Of a stretch of DNA of 64,000 bases, positions 10,337-19,226 are shown piece by piece. The position numbers were made by a program, and so were the translations under genes. Every line of letters begins with the position of its first letter. Position 1 is the first letter of the stretch. Origin of the DNA: Vibrio variabilis (GTDB taxonomy: Bacteria; Pseudomonadota; Gammaproteobacteria; Enterobacterales; Vibrionaceae). The stretch covers positions 31,223 through 95,222 of the forward strand of contig NZ_JYJK01000092.1 in assembly GCF_003263785.1 (NCBI RefSeq), in the 5' to 3' direction. The notes under the pieces are model-generated. The model ran no database searches, had not been told where the DNA came from, and saw nothing but the letters and a program-made list of their open reading frames with translations.

Positions 10337-11302
10337 ATGACTCACTTTATTAAAAAGTCTGGATTGATTGTCCTACTCCTGGTGAGCGTAGCCATGATCA
10401 TCACTACCCCTGATTCATACTGGCAGGCAGGTCACGAATTTTGGCAACATGGTACTTATCACCCGTTTTGGTCTATCACGGTACCACGTGTACTCCTTGC
10501 ACTAATGGCTGGACTAATGCTGGCGCTGTCTGGTTATCTTTTGCAAACCACTCTGAAAAACCCACTTGCTGACAGCGGCATATTGGGTGTCAACGCTGGC
10601 GCTTCGCTCGGTGCCGTTTGTGCCTTGCTGCTACCTAGCTGGTTTGATTGGGGCATTGATACCGAAACCGCACTGATTGCATTTGCCATGTTCGGAGGTC
10701 TAGTTGCAACACTTCCGATTCTATTGGTCAGTCAGATGGCAGGGACTTCACTAACCTTGCTTACCGGTGTAGCAATCACTGCCATCATTGGCGCGATAAG
10801 CTCAGCGCTAATCTTTACCATAGGGCAAGGTAAAACCGATCTGGCGTTGCAATGGATGGCGGGTGGACTTTATGGTCGCGGCTGGGAACAGATTAGTTAC
10901 CTACTACCTTGGTTTATCACCACTCTCGTTTTTGTCGCGGTTATCTTCGTTCCGTTAAAATGGGTTCGCTACGACGACAGTGTTCTTCGTGGCGTTGGCA
11001 TCAAAGGGCCACAGCTAAGAATGTTGATTCTAATCGGCACTGCACTGATTACTGCACCTGCTGTTTCTGCTGTCGGTCCCGTCGGCTTTGTTGGCCTTGT
11101 CATTCCTCACATGGCAAGAATGCTGAGTGGCCATGCCCCCTTGCCCACACTGCTCACTACTATGTTTCTAGGTAGCGTTTTTCTGGCTGGCTCCGATTGG
11201 CTCGCAAGAACGTTGCTGTATCCAACTGAGATCCCTGCAGGCGTGATTACTGCTTTATGCGGCGTGCCGTTCTTCCTGTTTCTGTTAAGGAGAAACTCAT
11301 AA
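10337..11302 (+). CDS. Iron-siderophore ABC transporter permease, second subunit (FecCD family)
   Basis: 321-residue permease, partner of the preceding one. Motifs include VPRVLLALMAGLMLALSGYL, NPLADSGILGVNAGA and GPVGFVGLVIPHMARML. I chose the ATG at 10337 because it has a clear site (AAGGATG) and directly follows the previous stop; an in-frame ATG at 10295 lies inside the upstream gene. The stop overlaps the ATPase start (TAATG). Confidence 0.93.
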   Translation: MTHFIKKSGLIVLLLVSVAMIITTPDSYWQAGHEFWQHGTYHPFWSITVPRVLLALMAGLMLALSGYLLQTTLKNPLADSGILGVNAGASLGAVCALLLPSWFDWGIDTETALIAFAMFGGLVATLPILLVSQMAGTSLTLLTGVAITAIIGAISSALIFTIGQGKTDLALQWMAGGLYGRGWEQISYLLPWFITTLVFVAVIFVPLKWVRYDDSVLRGVGIKGPQLRMLILIGTALITAPAVSAVGPVGFVGLVIPHMARMLSGHAPLPTLLTTMFLGSVFLAGSDWLARTLLYPTEIPAGVITALCGVPFFLFLLRRNS

Positions 11303-12141
11303 TGTCAGAGTCCCTCGTATCTAGTTCTGCACAAGAGAACTCATTGAACCAGAGCACCGCAACACTTGTAGGTAAAGCATTAATATCTGGCTATCAAAAC
11401 ACACTGATATTAAATGGTGTAGATATTGAGCTGAAGGAAGGCAAAGTCACCTCATTTATTGGCCCCAATGGCTGCGGAAAAAGTACGCTGATGAAAACGT
11501 TGACGGGCGCAATCAAAGCGCGCTCTGGTGACGTTTCTTTTTTGGGTAAGCCGCTAAGTGACTGGAAGCTAAAACAGCTAGCCAAACATATCGCCATTTT
11601 GCCACAGCACCCCGTAGCACCAGAGGGTGTGTTGGTCGAGCAGCTTGTCGCTCTTGGTCGTGTTGCGCACAAAAAGTGGTATCAGGGCAACAGCGAAAGA
11701 GACAAGCAAGTTGTCTCTGAATCCCTCAATTCAGTTGGACTGGCTGGCTACGAACAACGTGTGGTGAGCACATTGTCAGGTGGTGAGCGTCAGCGAGTAT
11801 GGCTTGCTATGTGTCTCGCCCAAGAAGCAAAATGGCTGCTGCTCGATGAACCCACTAGCTATCTCGATCTTGGCCACCAGCTAGAGCTGCTTGAGCTACT
11901 GCGAAGACTCAATAAAGAACGCGGACTTACTATTGTGTATGTACTCCATGAACTTAGCCAAGCAGCGCAGTTCTGCGATGAGCTTGTGTTAATGCAAAAA
12001 GGTCAAATCCTCAAACAAGGTAAGCCATTAGATGTACTTACTGAAGAAACACTGAGATCGGTGTTTAAAGTAGAAGGGTCGATGCAAGTTATCGACGGAA
12101 ACGTTTTTTGTTTGCCAAAAGCATTTGTAAGAGAGGGCTAA
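11302..12141 (+). CDS. Iron-siderophore ABC transporter ATPase (FepC/FecE type)
   Basis: 279-residue nucleotide-binding subunit energising ferric-siderophore import. Walker A is GPNGCGKST, the signature is LSGGERQR, Walker B is WLLLDEPTS, and the switch His sits in YVLHELSQA. The start at 11302 has GGAGAAAC upstream and overlaps the previous stop. An in-frame start at 11257 would lie inside the permease gene. It completes a two-permease, one-ATPase importer. Confidence 0.94.
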   Translation: MSESLVSSSAQENSLNQSTATLVGKALISGYQNTLILNGVDIELKEGKVTSFIGPNGCGKSTLMKTLTGAIKARSGDVSFLGKPLSDWKLKQLAKHIAILPQHPVAPEGVLVEQLVALGRVAHKKWYQGNSERDKQVVSESLNSVGLAGYEQRVVSTLSGGERQRVWLAMCLAQEAKWLLLDEPTSYLDLGHQLELLELLRRLNKERGLTIVYVLHELSQAAQFCDELVLMQKGQILKQGKPLDVLTEETLRSVFKVEGSMQVIDGNVFCLPKAFVREG

Positions 12142-12142
12142 A

Positions 12143-13057
12143 ATGAGCTCAGACGGAAATATCAGCAGCATTGATCTGAATGAGGCTATGGCCAACTTTC
12201 AAAGTACTCTAGCGCAAACTTATCCAACACTTGATGTTGAGGCACAAACACTTGAAGACATGCAGCTTGCCTTAAATCAACACGACGCATTTTTCCGCTT
12301 GGCTATAGAGTCTGCACCGGCTGGCACACCTGCGACTATATGGTTCGAAGACCAATTTGCAACGGCCATTGACGAGTTTAGTGACCTAATGCAAGCTAAA
12401 ACAGCCTTTGCAGCACCAATTTGGCAAAAGACACTTAACGCCTGTCTGTTTACCTCTTTAGTAGGTTTAAGGCTGAGATTTAACTGTGTACCAGACTTAA
12501 GTTTTGGTGATTTGCACATTGAAACAAACGATGATCATCGCGTGTCTAAAATATCCATAGCAGCTAATACTCCCATTTACGCACTAACAGCACTACCTTC
12601 GGTGGCCAATGCAACGCAGTTATCCTGCCATCATGAACTCGATCGCAAACTCGCTCAGGTTATCAAACGATTAGGTGAAGCTATGCAGCCACACTTCAAA
12701 TCTCAGAAGGTCGCTGCAAAGCTGTTTTGGGGCAACGCACTCTATTCATGTGGTTTGGCTTATTCAAAACTGTTCAATCAACCGATTAATACACTGTCAA
12801 CCAAGGCTAACCTGATTGTTCAGAACCAATGGTTTCAATCACTAAGCGAGCAAATTCATCCCGGTGGACACGCTCTCAACGAGATCAAAAAAGTAGAGTT
12901 TAAAAGCTTCCAAAAATGGTTTGTTCGCCGTGAAACTTGCTGCTTAAAGTATAAAATTGACGGTAAAGCAAAATGTACAACATGCAATCTTATTGAGCCG
13001 CATACGCAAATCGGTTTAGTCGAGACCGCTCTTAAGCAGGCCATCTCACAAATTTAA
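12143..13057 (+). CDS. FhuF-like ferric-siderophore reductase
   Basis: 304-residue cytoplasmic protein whose C-terminus carries the FhuF-type 2Fe-2S motif, Cys-Cys-x10-Cys-x2-Cys (ETCCLKYKIDGKAKCTTCNL, residues ~269-288). Family members reduce Fe(III) in imported siderophore complexes to release Fe(II). The gene starts 1 bp after the ATPase stop and is last in the import operon, which fits that role. The N-terminal 250 residues are poorly conserved in this family, and I see no other motif there. Confidence 0.85.
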   Translation: MSSDGNISSIDLNEAMANFQSTLAQTYPTLDVEAQTLEDMQLALNQHDAFFRLAIESAPAGTPATIWFEDQFATAIDEFSDLMQAKTAFAAPIWQKTLNACLFTSLVGLRLRFNCVPDLSFGDLHIETNDDHRVSKISIAANTPIYALTALPSVANATQLSCHHELDRKLAQVIKRLGEAMQPHFKSQKVAAKLFWGNALYSCGLAYSKLFNQPINTLSTKANLIVQNQWFQSLSEQIHPGGHALNEIKKVEFKSFQKWFVRRETCCLKYKIDGKAKCTTCNLIEPHTQIGLVETALKQAISQI

Positions 13058-13141
13058 CCCACCACCAAACCTTACAACCGAGCATAGTCACTCAAGCGTA
13101 ACATTTATCGCGTACGCTTCTTTGATAATCAAGGAAGAACT

Positions 13142-13990
13142 ATGCTCAAAAACGCCCGCATTCAAACCGTGCGATGGATGGTATTCATCGCACTGTTATC
13201 GACTTGCACTTTGCTATTCATGCCATTTTCACTCGTTCCGAGTTCGGCACTCAATCTCAGTCAGCTCAGTTGTCTGGTCTCAAACGCAAGCGGAGACAAA
13301 ACGTTTCGCATTTATACCCCGACTGACTGGCAAGCCAATGAGCTGATGAGTTACTTTTGTGAGTCAGTGCTTGCAGGCGATGAGTATGCACGTGTAGAGC
13401 TGTCATGGAAGCCGCGAGAGCACATCAACTCCGAGGATATTCTTTCCCAGCAATTTGATATGTTGTTTAACCGCCCAAGAGTCCTTAACGGCTTGCTTCC
13501 AGATCATCAGGCATTCTATGAACAGGCATTGATTCTGCCCGCGTACACTGTCTACCTTTATGCTCATATTCCACTTCAGAACCTGTCTTCCGCGACTTTC
13601 TATAAACGAAGCTTAGGGCTGCTAGACGATAAACGTAGCCAATCTGGATTCTTGATCCCTGAAATAGAGCTTAGAAAGAAAGGCATTACACTGGATAACA
13701 ACAATACTCGTTGGTTTCATCACCGCAATGACCTAGTCAGTGCGTTCCTTTCTGGCCGTGTTGACTTTATTCCTGCCATCGGTATAGAGCCGGAACTCTC
13801 AAAGTGGCCACGTGAGAATCGGATCGAACTTAAAACTATTCCCTCAGCTGGCAGTTGGTACCTTTCAAACGCACTTCCCAAAGCTATTAAGTGCAAAACT
13901 AGCCAATCTTTACTTGCCAAAATGCAGCAATCCCCAGTCATGAACCAATTACTGGATAATGACAAGCTAAAAAGTTACCCCTGTGATTAA
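13142..13990 (+). CDS. Predicted periplasmic substrate-binding-like protein
   Basis: 282 residues with an N-terminal membrane/signal segment (WMVFIALLSTCTLLFMPF, residues ~12-29) and a remainder that looks like a type-2 periplasmic binding fold: DKTFRIYTPT, a central segment SLGLLDDKRSQSGFLIPEIE, and a late VSAFLSGRVDFIPAIGIEPE resembling the dip-into-pocket strand of phosphonate or extracellular-solute sensors. No transporter genes are adjacent; the next gene is a membrane protein with a regulator-like tail. I infer a sensor or ligand-presenting role, not transport. A good ribosome site (AAGGAAG) precedes the ATG. Exact family unknown. Confidence 0.6.
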   Translation: MLKNARIQTVRWMVFIALLSTCTLLFMPFSLVPSSALNLSQLSCLVSNASGDKTFRIYTPTDWQANELMSYFCESVLAGDEYARVELSWKPREHINSEDILSQQFDMLFNRPRVLNGLLPDHQAFYEQALILPAYTVYLYAHIPLQNLSSATFYKRSLGLLDDKRSQSGFLIPEIELRKKGITLDNNNTRWFHHRNDLVSAFLSGRVDFIPAIGIEPELSKWPRENRIELKTIPSAGSWYLSNALPKAIKCKTSQSLLAKMQQSPVMNQLLDNDKLKSYPCD

Positions 13991-14005
13991 CACTGAAAAA
14001 CAATC

Positions 14006-15022
14006 ATGATGACGTTTCTCTCTTTATCTAAAAAACGCCAAGCAATCTTGCTCTCTACCGGCTTTGGTGTGATGACTCTATTTGGTCTCACTTATATCTA
14101 TGATATCGCACTAAATCTTGTTATTCGAACATTGCTCACCGAGCACCTTCCTAGTGCTCTCAATGATGCTCTGGTAAATAGCTATGATATCAATCAGCTG
14201 TTAGTGCATTCGCTGTCAACAATAAAAAGCTGGATTGAGTCAGCTCAGTTGCTTTCGCTCTTTAATCTCCCACTTATTAGCCACATTGAGGTTTTAGAGA
14301 TATCTCTAACTTCAGCAAACTCGGCGGATTCAGCAGAGTTACTCTTCAAACTGGGCAATGAGCAGTACGCGATGGATTGGCGAGTAACCGCGCCAATCTC
14401 AGCTCTCTCGTTAGTACTCATGATTGTTATAAGTGTCATGAGCGCCACTTTTATGTACTGCATAGCTCAGCGAACAGCATCTGAACGAAAACCTGCGCAA
14501 GACCGCGCAACTAGCGATATAGAATCCCCGAATCAACCTAGTGTGATACCCGGAGAAAGCACCGCAACCGACAGTGAACTAAAGCCTTCTATCTCTTCAT
14601 CAAAGGAGGCGTCATCGCTTACCATCAACTTAACTAAACGCACGATCACCATCGATGAACAAACCTTCGCAATGTCCAAAACACCATTCTTCTATTACTA
14701 CTGGTATGTAAAGCGGAGCATCGACGATTTGCCGGCCTACATTAATCCTTCTAGTTCAAAACCTGATATTGAAAAAGGCCGAGAACTGGCGCAAATCATG
14801 CGCTGTTTTGGTGGCCATGCCAGAGCAATTAATGAACTTGAACAACACGGACTGAAAGCAAAAACGCTCGATCAAAACAGAAACAAAATTAAGGATGAAA
14901 TGCTGGGGCATTTTGGGGCTCTAGCAAAACCTTATCTGTTCCATAAGAGCCGAGACCCAAAAACTGGACGCTATCAACATCAACTCGATAAGAATATTTT
15001 CTCCATAGATACAACAACTTAA
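14006..15022 (+). CDS. Two-helix membrane protein with C-terminal winged-helix-like domain
   Basis: 338 residues, not assigned to a named family. Membrane helix 1 is at ~12-32 (ILLSTGFGVMTLFGLTYI), a periplasmic segment of ~95 residues follows, and helix 2 is at ~132-152 (LSLVLMIVISVMSATFMY). Then comes a Ser/Glu/Pro-rich linker and a basic C-terminal domain (~208-338). That domain begins LTINLTKRTITIDEQTFAMS and ends with LDQNRNKIKDEMLGHFG and a YQHQLDKNIFSI strand, a pattern seen in transcription-regulator winged helices. This is the reverse of ToxR, where the DNA-binding domain is N-terminal. It follows the binding-like protein by 15 bp, probably the same operon. A regulator role is inference. 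Confidence 0.5.
   Translation: MMTFLSLSKKRQAILLSTGFGVMTLFGLTYIYDIALNLVIRTLLTEHLPSALNDALVNSYDINQLLVHSLSTIKSWIESAQLLSLFNLPLISHIEVLEISLTSANSADSAELLFKLGNEQYAMDWRVTAPISALSLVLMIVISVMSATFMYCIAQRTASERKPAQDRATSDIESPNQPSVIPGESTATDSELKPSISSSKEASSLTINLTKRTITIDEQTFAMSKTPFFYYYWYVKRSIDDLPAYINPSSSKPDIEKGRELAQIMRCFGGHARAINELEQHGLKAKTLDQNRNKIKDEMLGHFGALAKPYLFHKSRDPKTGRYQHQLDKNIFSIDTTT
14294..14309. repeat. 16-bp perfect palindrome, copy 1
   Basis: TTAGAGATATCTCTAA, a perfect inverted repeat inside the coding region of the two-helix membrane protein. An identical copy lies just after that gene's stop. It could be an operator; no direct evidence. Confidence 0.5.
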
Positions 15023-15024
15023 AT

Positions 15025-15040
15025 TTAGAGATATCTCTAA
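15025..15040. promoter_or_regulatory. 16-bp perfect palindrome, copy 2, upstream of the SurE-like gene
   Basis: The same TTAGAGATATCTCTAA as at 14294, here 2 bp after the upstream stop and ~87 bp before the SurE-like start, where an operator for the downstream pair of genes would be expected. It has no T-run, so it is not a terminator. Confidence 0.45.
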
Positions 15041-15126
15041 TCACGAAGAAATCTCGTTTTAACATAACTGTCACCTATCCCTTCTAGCTTAACTATCAAC
15101 TTTTCAAGCACACAAAGGGAAATACT

Positions 15127-16128
15127 ATGAACACCAAGTTTGCTGCGTTGACATTGGCAATCGGTTTAGGGATCAGTGCTCAAGCAAACGCACTGAATAT
15201 TGTTTTGACTAACGATGACAGCTGGTCAACGACCAATATTCAGACTCTTCACACAACGCTAAAAGCAGCAGGCCACGACGTCATCATGTCCGCACCATGC
15301 ACTGGGCAAAGTGGTAAAGGTGGAGCTATCCACTTTATGAAAGAGGTGTCGGTTGACCGAACTCAACTCGACAAAGACCAAGTTTGTGTTGGTGATACAG
15401 ATACATCCGTCGCTTTTGAAGACTACACCGAAGGCACGCCAACAATGGCGGCTTTGTATGGCATTGATGTTTATGCGATGGAGCGTTGGGGCAAACAGCC
15501 TGATCTTGTTATCTCTGGCCCAAATGAAGGCAATAACGTGGGTTACTCAACCAACATGTCGGGTACGCTAGGTGCTACTAATGCCTCTATCGCACGTGGT
15601 ATCCCAGCGATTGCCGTGAGCGCTTACGATGGCGAAGCGAGCAAAGCACAAGACGTGGCGAACATCGTTGTTGAGCTTCTCGATCAGCTCGTTGAAAAGA
15701 CAGCGGACGGCGCTCCTTTGTTGCCTAAGTTCACCGGCCTTAACGTTAACATTCCTGAAAATCCAGCAAACCACCTCGGATTCAAACACACTCAAGTTGG
15801 ATGGAATGCAGGTCATGACAACATGATCGTCAAGTTTACCGACGATCTATCATCAAGCGACATGTTTATAGGCTACGTGGCTATCGAGTTAATGAAACAT
15901 GACCCAAGCCTGTCGATGGACGAGGCTATGGCGATGGCTAGAAGCATGTACAAAGATAAAGCGGGTATCAGCATGGACTCTGACGCGAACTACGCCGATC
16001 AATCCGAAAACAGTGAAGGCATTGCTATTGGCCAAGGCTATGTCACCATCAGTGCGATTCAAGCTAACGTTCAGGGTTCGATAGCCAAGTCAGAATGGGT
16101 TCGCTACAAGCTAAACGAGCTGTTTTAA
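15127..16128 (+). CDS. Exported SurE-family 5'/3'-nucleotidase (acid phosphatase)
   Basis: 333 residues with a clear signal peptide (LALTLAIGLGISAQANA-like, cleaved after ~22). The mature protein begins LNIVLTNDDS, the metal-binding SurE motif, and has SGPNEGNNVGYSTNMSGTLG, matching the SurE signatures around the second metal and phosphate sites, then GIPAIAVSAY. Classical bacterial SurE is cytosolic and near 250 residues; this longer, exported form would act on nucleotides or phosphate esters in the periplasm. The lipoprotein gene follows 9 bp later with its own AAGGAG site, forming an operon. Confidence 0.85.
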   Translation: MNTKFAALTLAIGLGISAQANALNIVLTNDDSWSTTNIQTLHTTLKAAGHDVIMSAPCTGQSGKGGAIHFMKEVSVDRTQLDKDQVCVGDTDTSVAFEDYTEGTPTMAALYGIDVYAMERWGKQPDLVISGPNEGNNVGYSTNMSGTLGATNASIARGIPAIAVSAYDGEASKAQDVANIVVELLDQLVEKTADGAPLLPKFTGLNVNIPENPANHLGFKHTQVGWNAGHDNMIVKFTDDLSSSDMFIGYVAIELMKHDPSLSMDEAMAMARSMYKDKAGISMDSDANYADQSENSEGIAIGQGYVTISAIQANVQGSIAKSEWVRYKLNELF

Positions 16129-16137
16129 GGAGTTAGC

Positions 16138-16773
16138 ATGAAAAAGCTATTACTACTGAGTACTGCGACCGCGGTGTTAGCAGGCTGTAATGACAGTTCA
16201 GATACGAGCTCTGCAATGAGCCAAAGTGACTTTATTTCTGCTTACCAAGGTCAATATGTTGGCAGCCAATTAATTGAGTCGGAACCCATGCATTTGGGGC
16301 TAACAGTCAACGAAGGCGCATTTTACCTAACGATCACTGATGCCAATGAGTCATCAACGGTTTATACCGGTGACTACAGTGAGCAGTCAGGAAAGCTAAG
16401 CTTCAATCAGGGTGAAATACAATGTCAGCTCAATGGTGTTTATCACTGTGAATCTGGACAAAACACTATAGAGTTACGAACTAGTGCGCCTAGCGACTGG
16501 ATCGCTATAGAGGATCTAAGCGGTACCTATCGTAACTCAGAAGATGCCACGTTCAAGATTGTTCAATCTGGTGAGCAGATCTATGTCGAGCTAGCAAACT
16601 GTATGCAAGCTGGGCAAAAAATGGGGGCTAACGAGGTTAAGTTTGAAGCAGGGTTCTGTTTTGACCAAGATGTAATGGCCATGGTTGAGCCACAAACGCT
16701 TCAGACAGAGGGCGATACACTAAAAGTGACGTCAATCAACCCACTTTTGGGCGGCTACTGGTTTAAAGGTTAA
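16138..16773 (+). CDS. Lipoprotein of unknown function
   Basis: 211 residues. The lipobox VLAGC places the lipidated Cys at residue 17. The mature part is acidic, with repeated beta-like stretches (EGAFYLTITDANESSTVYTG) and cysteines that could form disulfides (QCQLNGVYHCE). I recognise no domain. Co-transcribed with the SurE-like phosphatase, so a role alongside it at the envelope is likely but unproven. Confidence 0.7.
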   Translation: MKKLLLLSTATAVLAGCNDSSDTSSAMSQSDFISAYQGQYVGSQLIESEPMHLGLTVNEGAFYLTITDANESSTVYTGDYSEQSGKLSFNQGEIQCQLNGVYHCESGQNTIELRTSAPSDWIAIEDLSGTYRNSEDATFKIVQSGEQIYVELANCMQAGQKMGANEVKFEAGFCFDQDVMAMVEPQTLQTEGDTLKVTSINPLLGGYWFKG

Positions 16774-16966
16774 TTTCGCCCCTAACGTATTGAGTACCAT
16801 CGCAAACACCGCCTAATGCCAACGCTTAGGCGGCATTCTGCTTGCTGATTTTTTAACCTTTCGACCAATCCCCACAATTCTTTTAATGACACCGTTCATA
16901 GAAACCACTACCATTCAATATCGCAAATCAATCTCATTATCACCGCTGTACGCTCTGTTTTCTACT

Positions 16967-18312
16967 ATGACTATCTCTCACAAAGACTATTACAAGATTG
17001 CCCTGCCCTTCATTATCTCGACTGTCACGCAACCACTGCTTGGGGCAGTCGATACTGCTGTCATTGGCCAACTCGGCGTTGCAGAGCTTATCGCTGGGGT
17101 CGCCGTCGGTACGGTGATTATGAACACCTTGTATTGGTTGTTTGGCTTCTTTCGTGTCAGCACGACGGGTCAAAGTGCGATGGCACTGGGTAAAGGTGAT
17201 CAAAACCTACTGGCAAGCAGCCTGATGAGGCCATTTGTGCTCGCAGCGTCTGTTGGACTGATATTTATCCTATTGCAATCTTTGCTGTGGCAGGGGGCTC
17301 TTTGGATCATTGAACCCGAGGCAGATGTAGCGCAACAAGCAGAAATCTACTTCTCAATTCTTATATTTGGTGCTCCCTTTGTTTTGCTCAACTACACCGT
17401 TATCGGCTGGCTGATGGGGCAAGCGAAAGCGAAAGAGACGCTCTACACCCAAGTCTTTGGCAACGTTCTGAACATCGTACTCGATGCCGTTTTTGTGCTC
17501 TACTTTGACCTTGGTGTAGCAGGGGTTGCCTATGCAAGCTTGATCTCTCAAATTGTGATGTTCGCCATTGGTATGAGCTTGGTTTTGAGAACGACTGGAA
17601 TATCGTTGTCATCACTAATGACAGCTTCCAAGATGTCCAGAAGCGATCTTTCGACCATAGTTTCATCAAACACCGACCTGCTGCTGCGCACGGTGTGTTT
17701 GCTAACATTCTTCAACATGATGGCACGAACGGGCGCTCAACTTGGTACGGATACACTCGCGACCAACGCTATCTTGATGCAGATGACATTCATCGTCAGC
17801 TATCTTTTTGACGGGGTAGCAAACGCATCGAGTGTCTTTGCTGGAAAAGCTGTCGGTGAGAAAAATCCATCAAGCTAGAACGCGTTTTGATCCTCAATTT
17901 CCAATGGACAGCAGGTTTGATAGTTTTGCTCACGATCGTCCTTGCTCTATTTCAAGCGCAATGGGTTTATCTGTTCACAAACCTGGATTCGATCGTCAAC
18001 TTGTACCAACAAATGACACCGTGGCTATTGGTATTCCCCCTCGTGGCAGGCTTTGGATTAACGGTTTACGGTATCTTTACTGGAACAGGAACAACAAGAC
18101 CGGTAAGAGACTCAAGCATTGCGACTCTGATGGTATTTATCGCTGTTCAGGCATTGAGTGTCGATTTATGGGGTAATCACGGTCTGTGGCTCGCCTTTAC
18201 GTTGTTCTACTGTGGCCGCATTGGCTTCTTGTATCCATTTATTGTCCAAGTAAAAGAGAAGTGCATTGAGTTTAGAGCTGCCTCCCAGTCATCCACAGAA
18301 GAAATGGCTTAA
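16967..18312 (+). CDS. MATE-family efflux transporter (one frameshift)
   Basis: Twelve-helix Na+ or H+ coupled multidrug/toxin exporter of the inner membrane, about 448 residues, of the DinF-like subgroup. Start region DYYKIALPFIISTVTQPLLG; conserved GAVDTAVIGQLG and RVSTTGQSAMALGKG. The frame breaks near 17872: the first part ends AVGEKNPSS then stop, while adding one A gives KNPSKLERVLILNFQWTAG and continues to 18312. I prefer the ATG at 16967 because family alignments begin there; an upstream in-frame ATG at 16886 is possible. Neither has a strong ribosome site. Confidence 0.88.
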
Positions 18313-18322
18313 GTAAATTGAT

Positions 18323-18348
18323 AAAAGCGTTCATTAAGAGCGCTTTTT
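18323..18348 (+). terminator. Terminator after the MATE gene
   Basis: AAAAGCG / CGCTTTT stem with a T5 tail, starting 11 bp after the stop. Confidence 0.75.
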
Positions 18349-18435
18349 AATTAAACAGTTCGCTTATTTGATGCTGAGAATAGACAAAATCAGCTTGGGA
18401 TCCCACTTCTCATCGAACGGTGTCAATGTTACCAT

Positions 18436-18450
18436 TGTTACGTTATAACA
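18436..18450. promoter_or_regulatory. Zur-like box upstream of the ABC importer operon
   Basis: TGTTACGTTATAACA matches the proteobacterial Zur core TGTTATANTATAACA at all but two of the fourteen defined positions, with both 5-bp outer arms intact. It lies 20 bp before the GTG start of the first ATPase gene. It suggests repression by zinc-loaded Zur; this is a sequence match only. Confidence 0.55.
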
Positions 18451-18470
18451 TAAGTCATTAGAGCCACTCC

Positions 18471-19226
18471 GTGAATCCCCCAATCCTTACCGTTAATCAG
18501 CTTTCCATCCAGTTGCAAGAACGAACCTTGTTCCAAGACATTCAGTTTGAAATCGCTGCCGGCGAGATACTGGCAGTTATGGGACCTTCTGGTATTGGTA
18601 AGTCTATGCTGTCCAAAGCGATTGCTGGGTTTACTCCGGAGTCGTTGTCGGTCTCTGGCGACATCTTCTTAGCAAATGTCAGCGTATGCAATGTGCCATT
18701 AATCGAACGCCCACCAGAGCAGCGCGCTGCATTTATTTTTCAAGATGCGCTCCAAGCGCTCAATCCGCTTGTAACAGTTGAAGCTCAACTGACGCTAGCG
18801 CATACCCGTTGGCGAACCAAGCCTAAAGCAGGCGACCGAGACACCATCGTAGCCTTACTCACACGACTAGGTTTTTCTGACCCTTCAGCAATCCTCAAGC
18901 TGTTGCCAAGCCAACTTTCTGGCGGTCAAAGGCAACGAGTCTGTATTGCGATTGGTTTGCTAAGCAAAGCTTCCCTGCTGATTGCTGATGAACCAACGAG
19001 TGCACTGGATCCTGTGACTGAACAAGAAATCCTGACTTTGATTCGAGAAAGTGTGAGAGAGGCAAACATGGCTGGCATTCTCATTACACACGATCTCCAT
19101 AGTGCACTTGCTTGCGACAAAATGGTGGTTATTGATGAAGGTCGCGTGATTGCTTACGGCGAGCCACGACATGCCCTAGAGTGCAGTACTCATGATTTCT
19201 GTCAATCTCTAAGAGGGCTTATGTAA
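18471..19226 (+). CDS. Peptide/nickel-type ABC transporter ATPase (DppD/NikD type)
   Basis: 251-residue nucleotide-binding subunit of the peptide/opine/nickel importer family. Walker A GPSGIGKS, Q-loop FIFQDALQALNP, signature LSGGQRQR, Walker B LLIADEPTSALDP, switch His in ILITHDLH. It starts with GTG just downstream of the Zur-like box. The last base of its stop is the first base of the next ATPase gene. It is shorter than DppD (~330 residues) because it lacks the long C-terminal extension that in some members holds an Fe-S cluster. Confidence 0.9.
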   Translation: MNPPILTVNQLSIQLQERTLFQDIQFEIAAGEILAVMGPSGIGKSMLSKAIAGFTPESLSVSGDIFLANVSVCNVPLIERPPEQRAAFIFQDALQALNPLVTVEAQLTLAHTRWRTKPKAGDRDTIVALLTRLGFSDPSAILKLLPSQLSGGQRQRVCIAIGLLSKASLLIADEPTSALDPVTEQEILTLIRESVREANMAGILITHDLHSALACDKMVVIDEGRVIAYGEPRHALECSTHDFCQSLRGLM

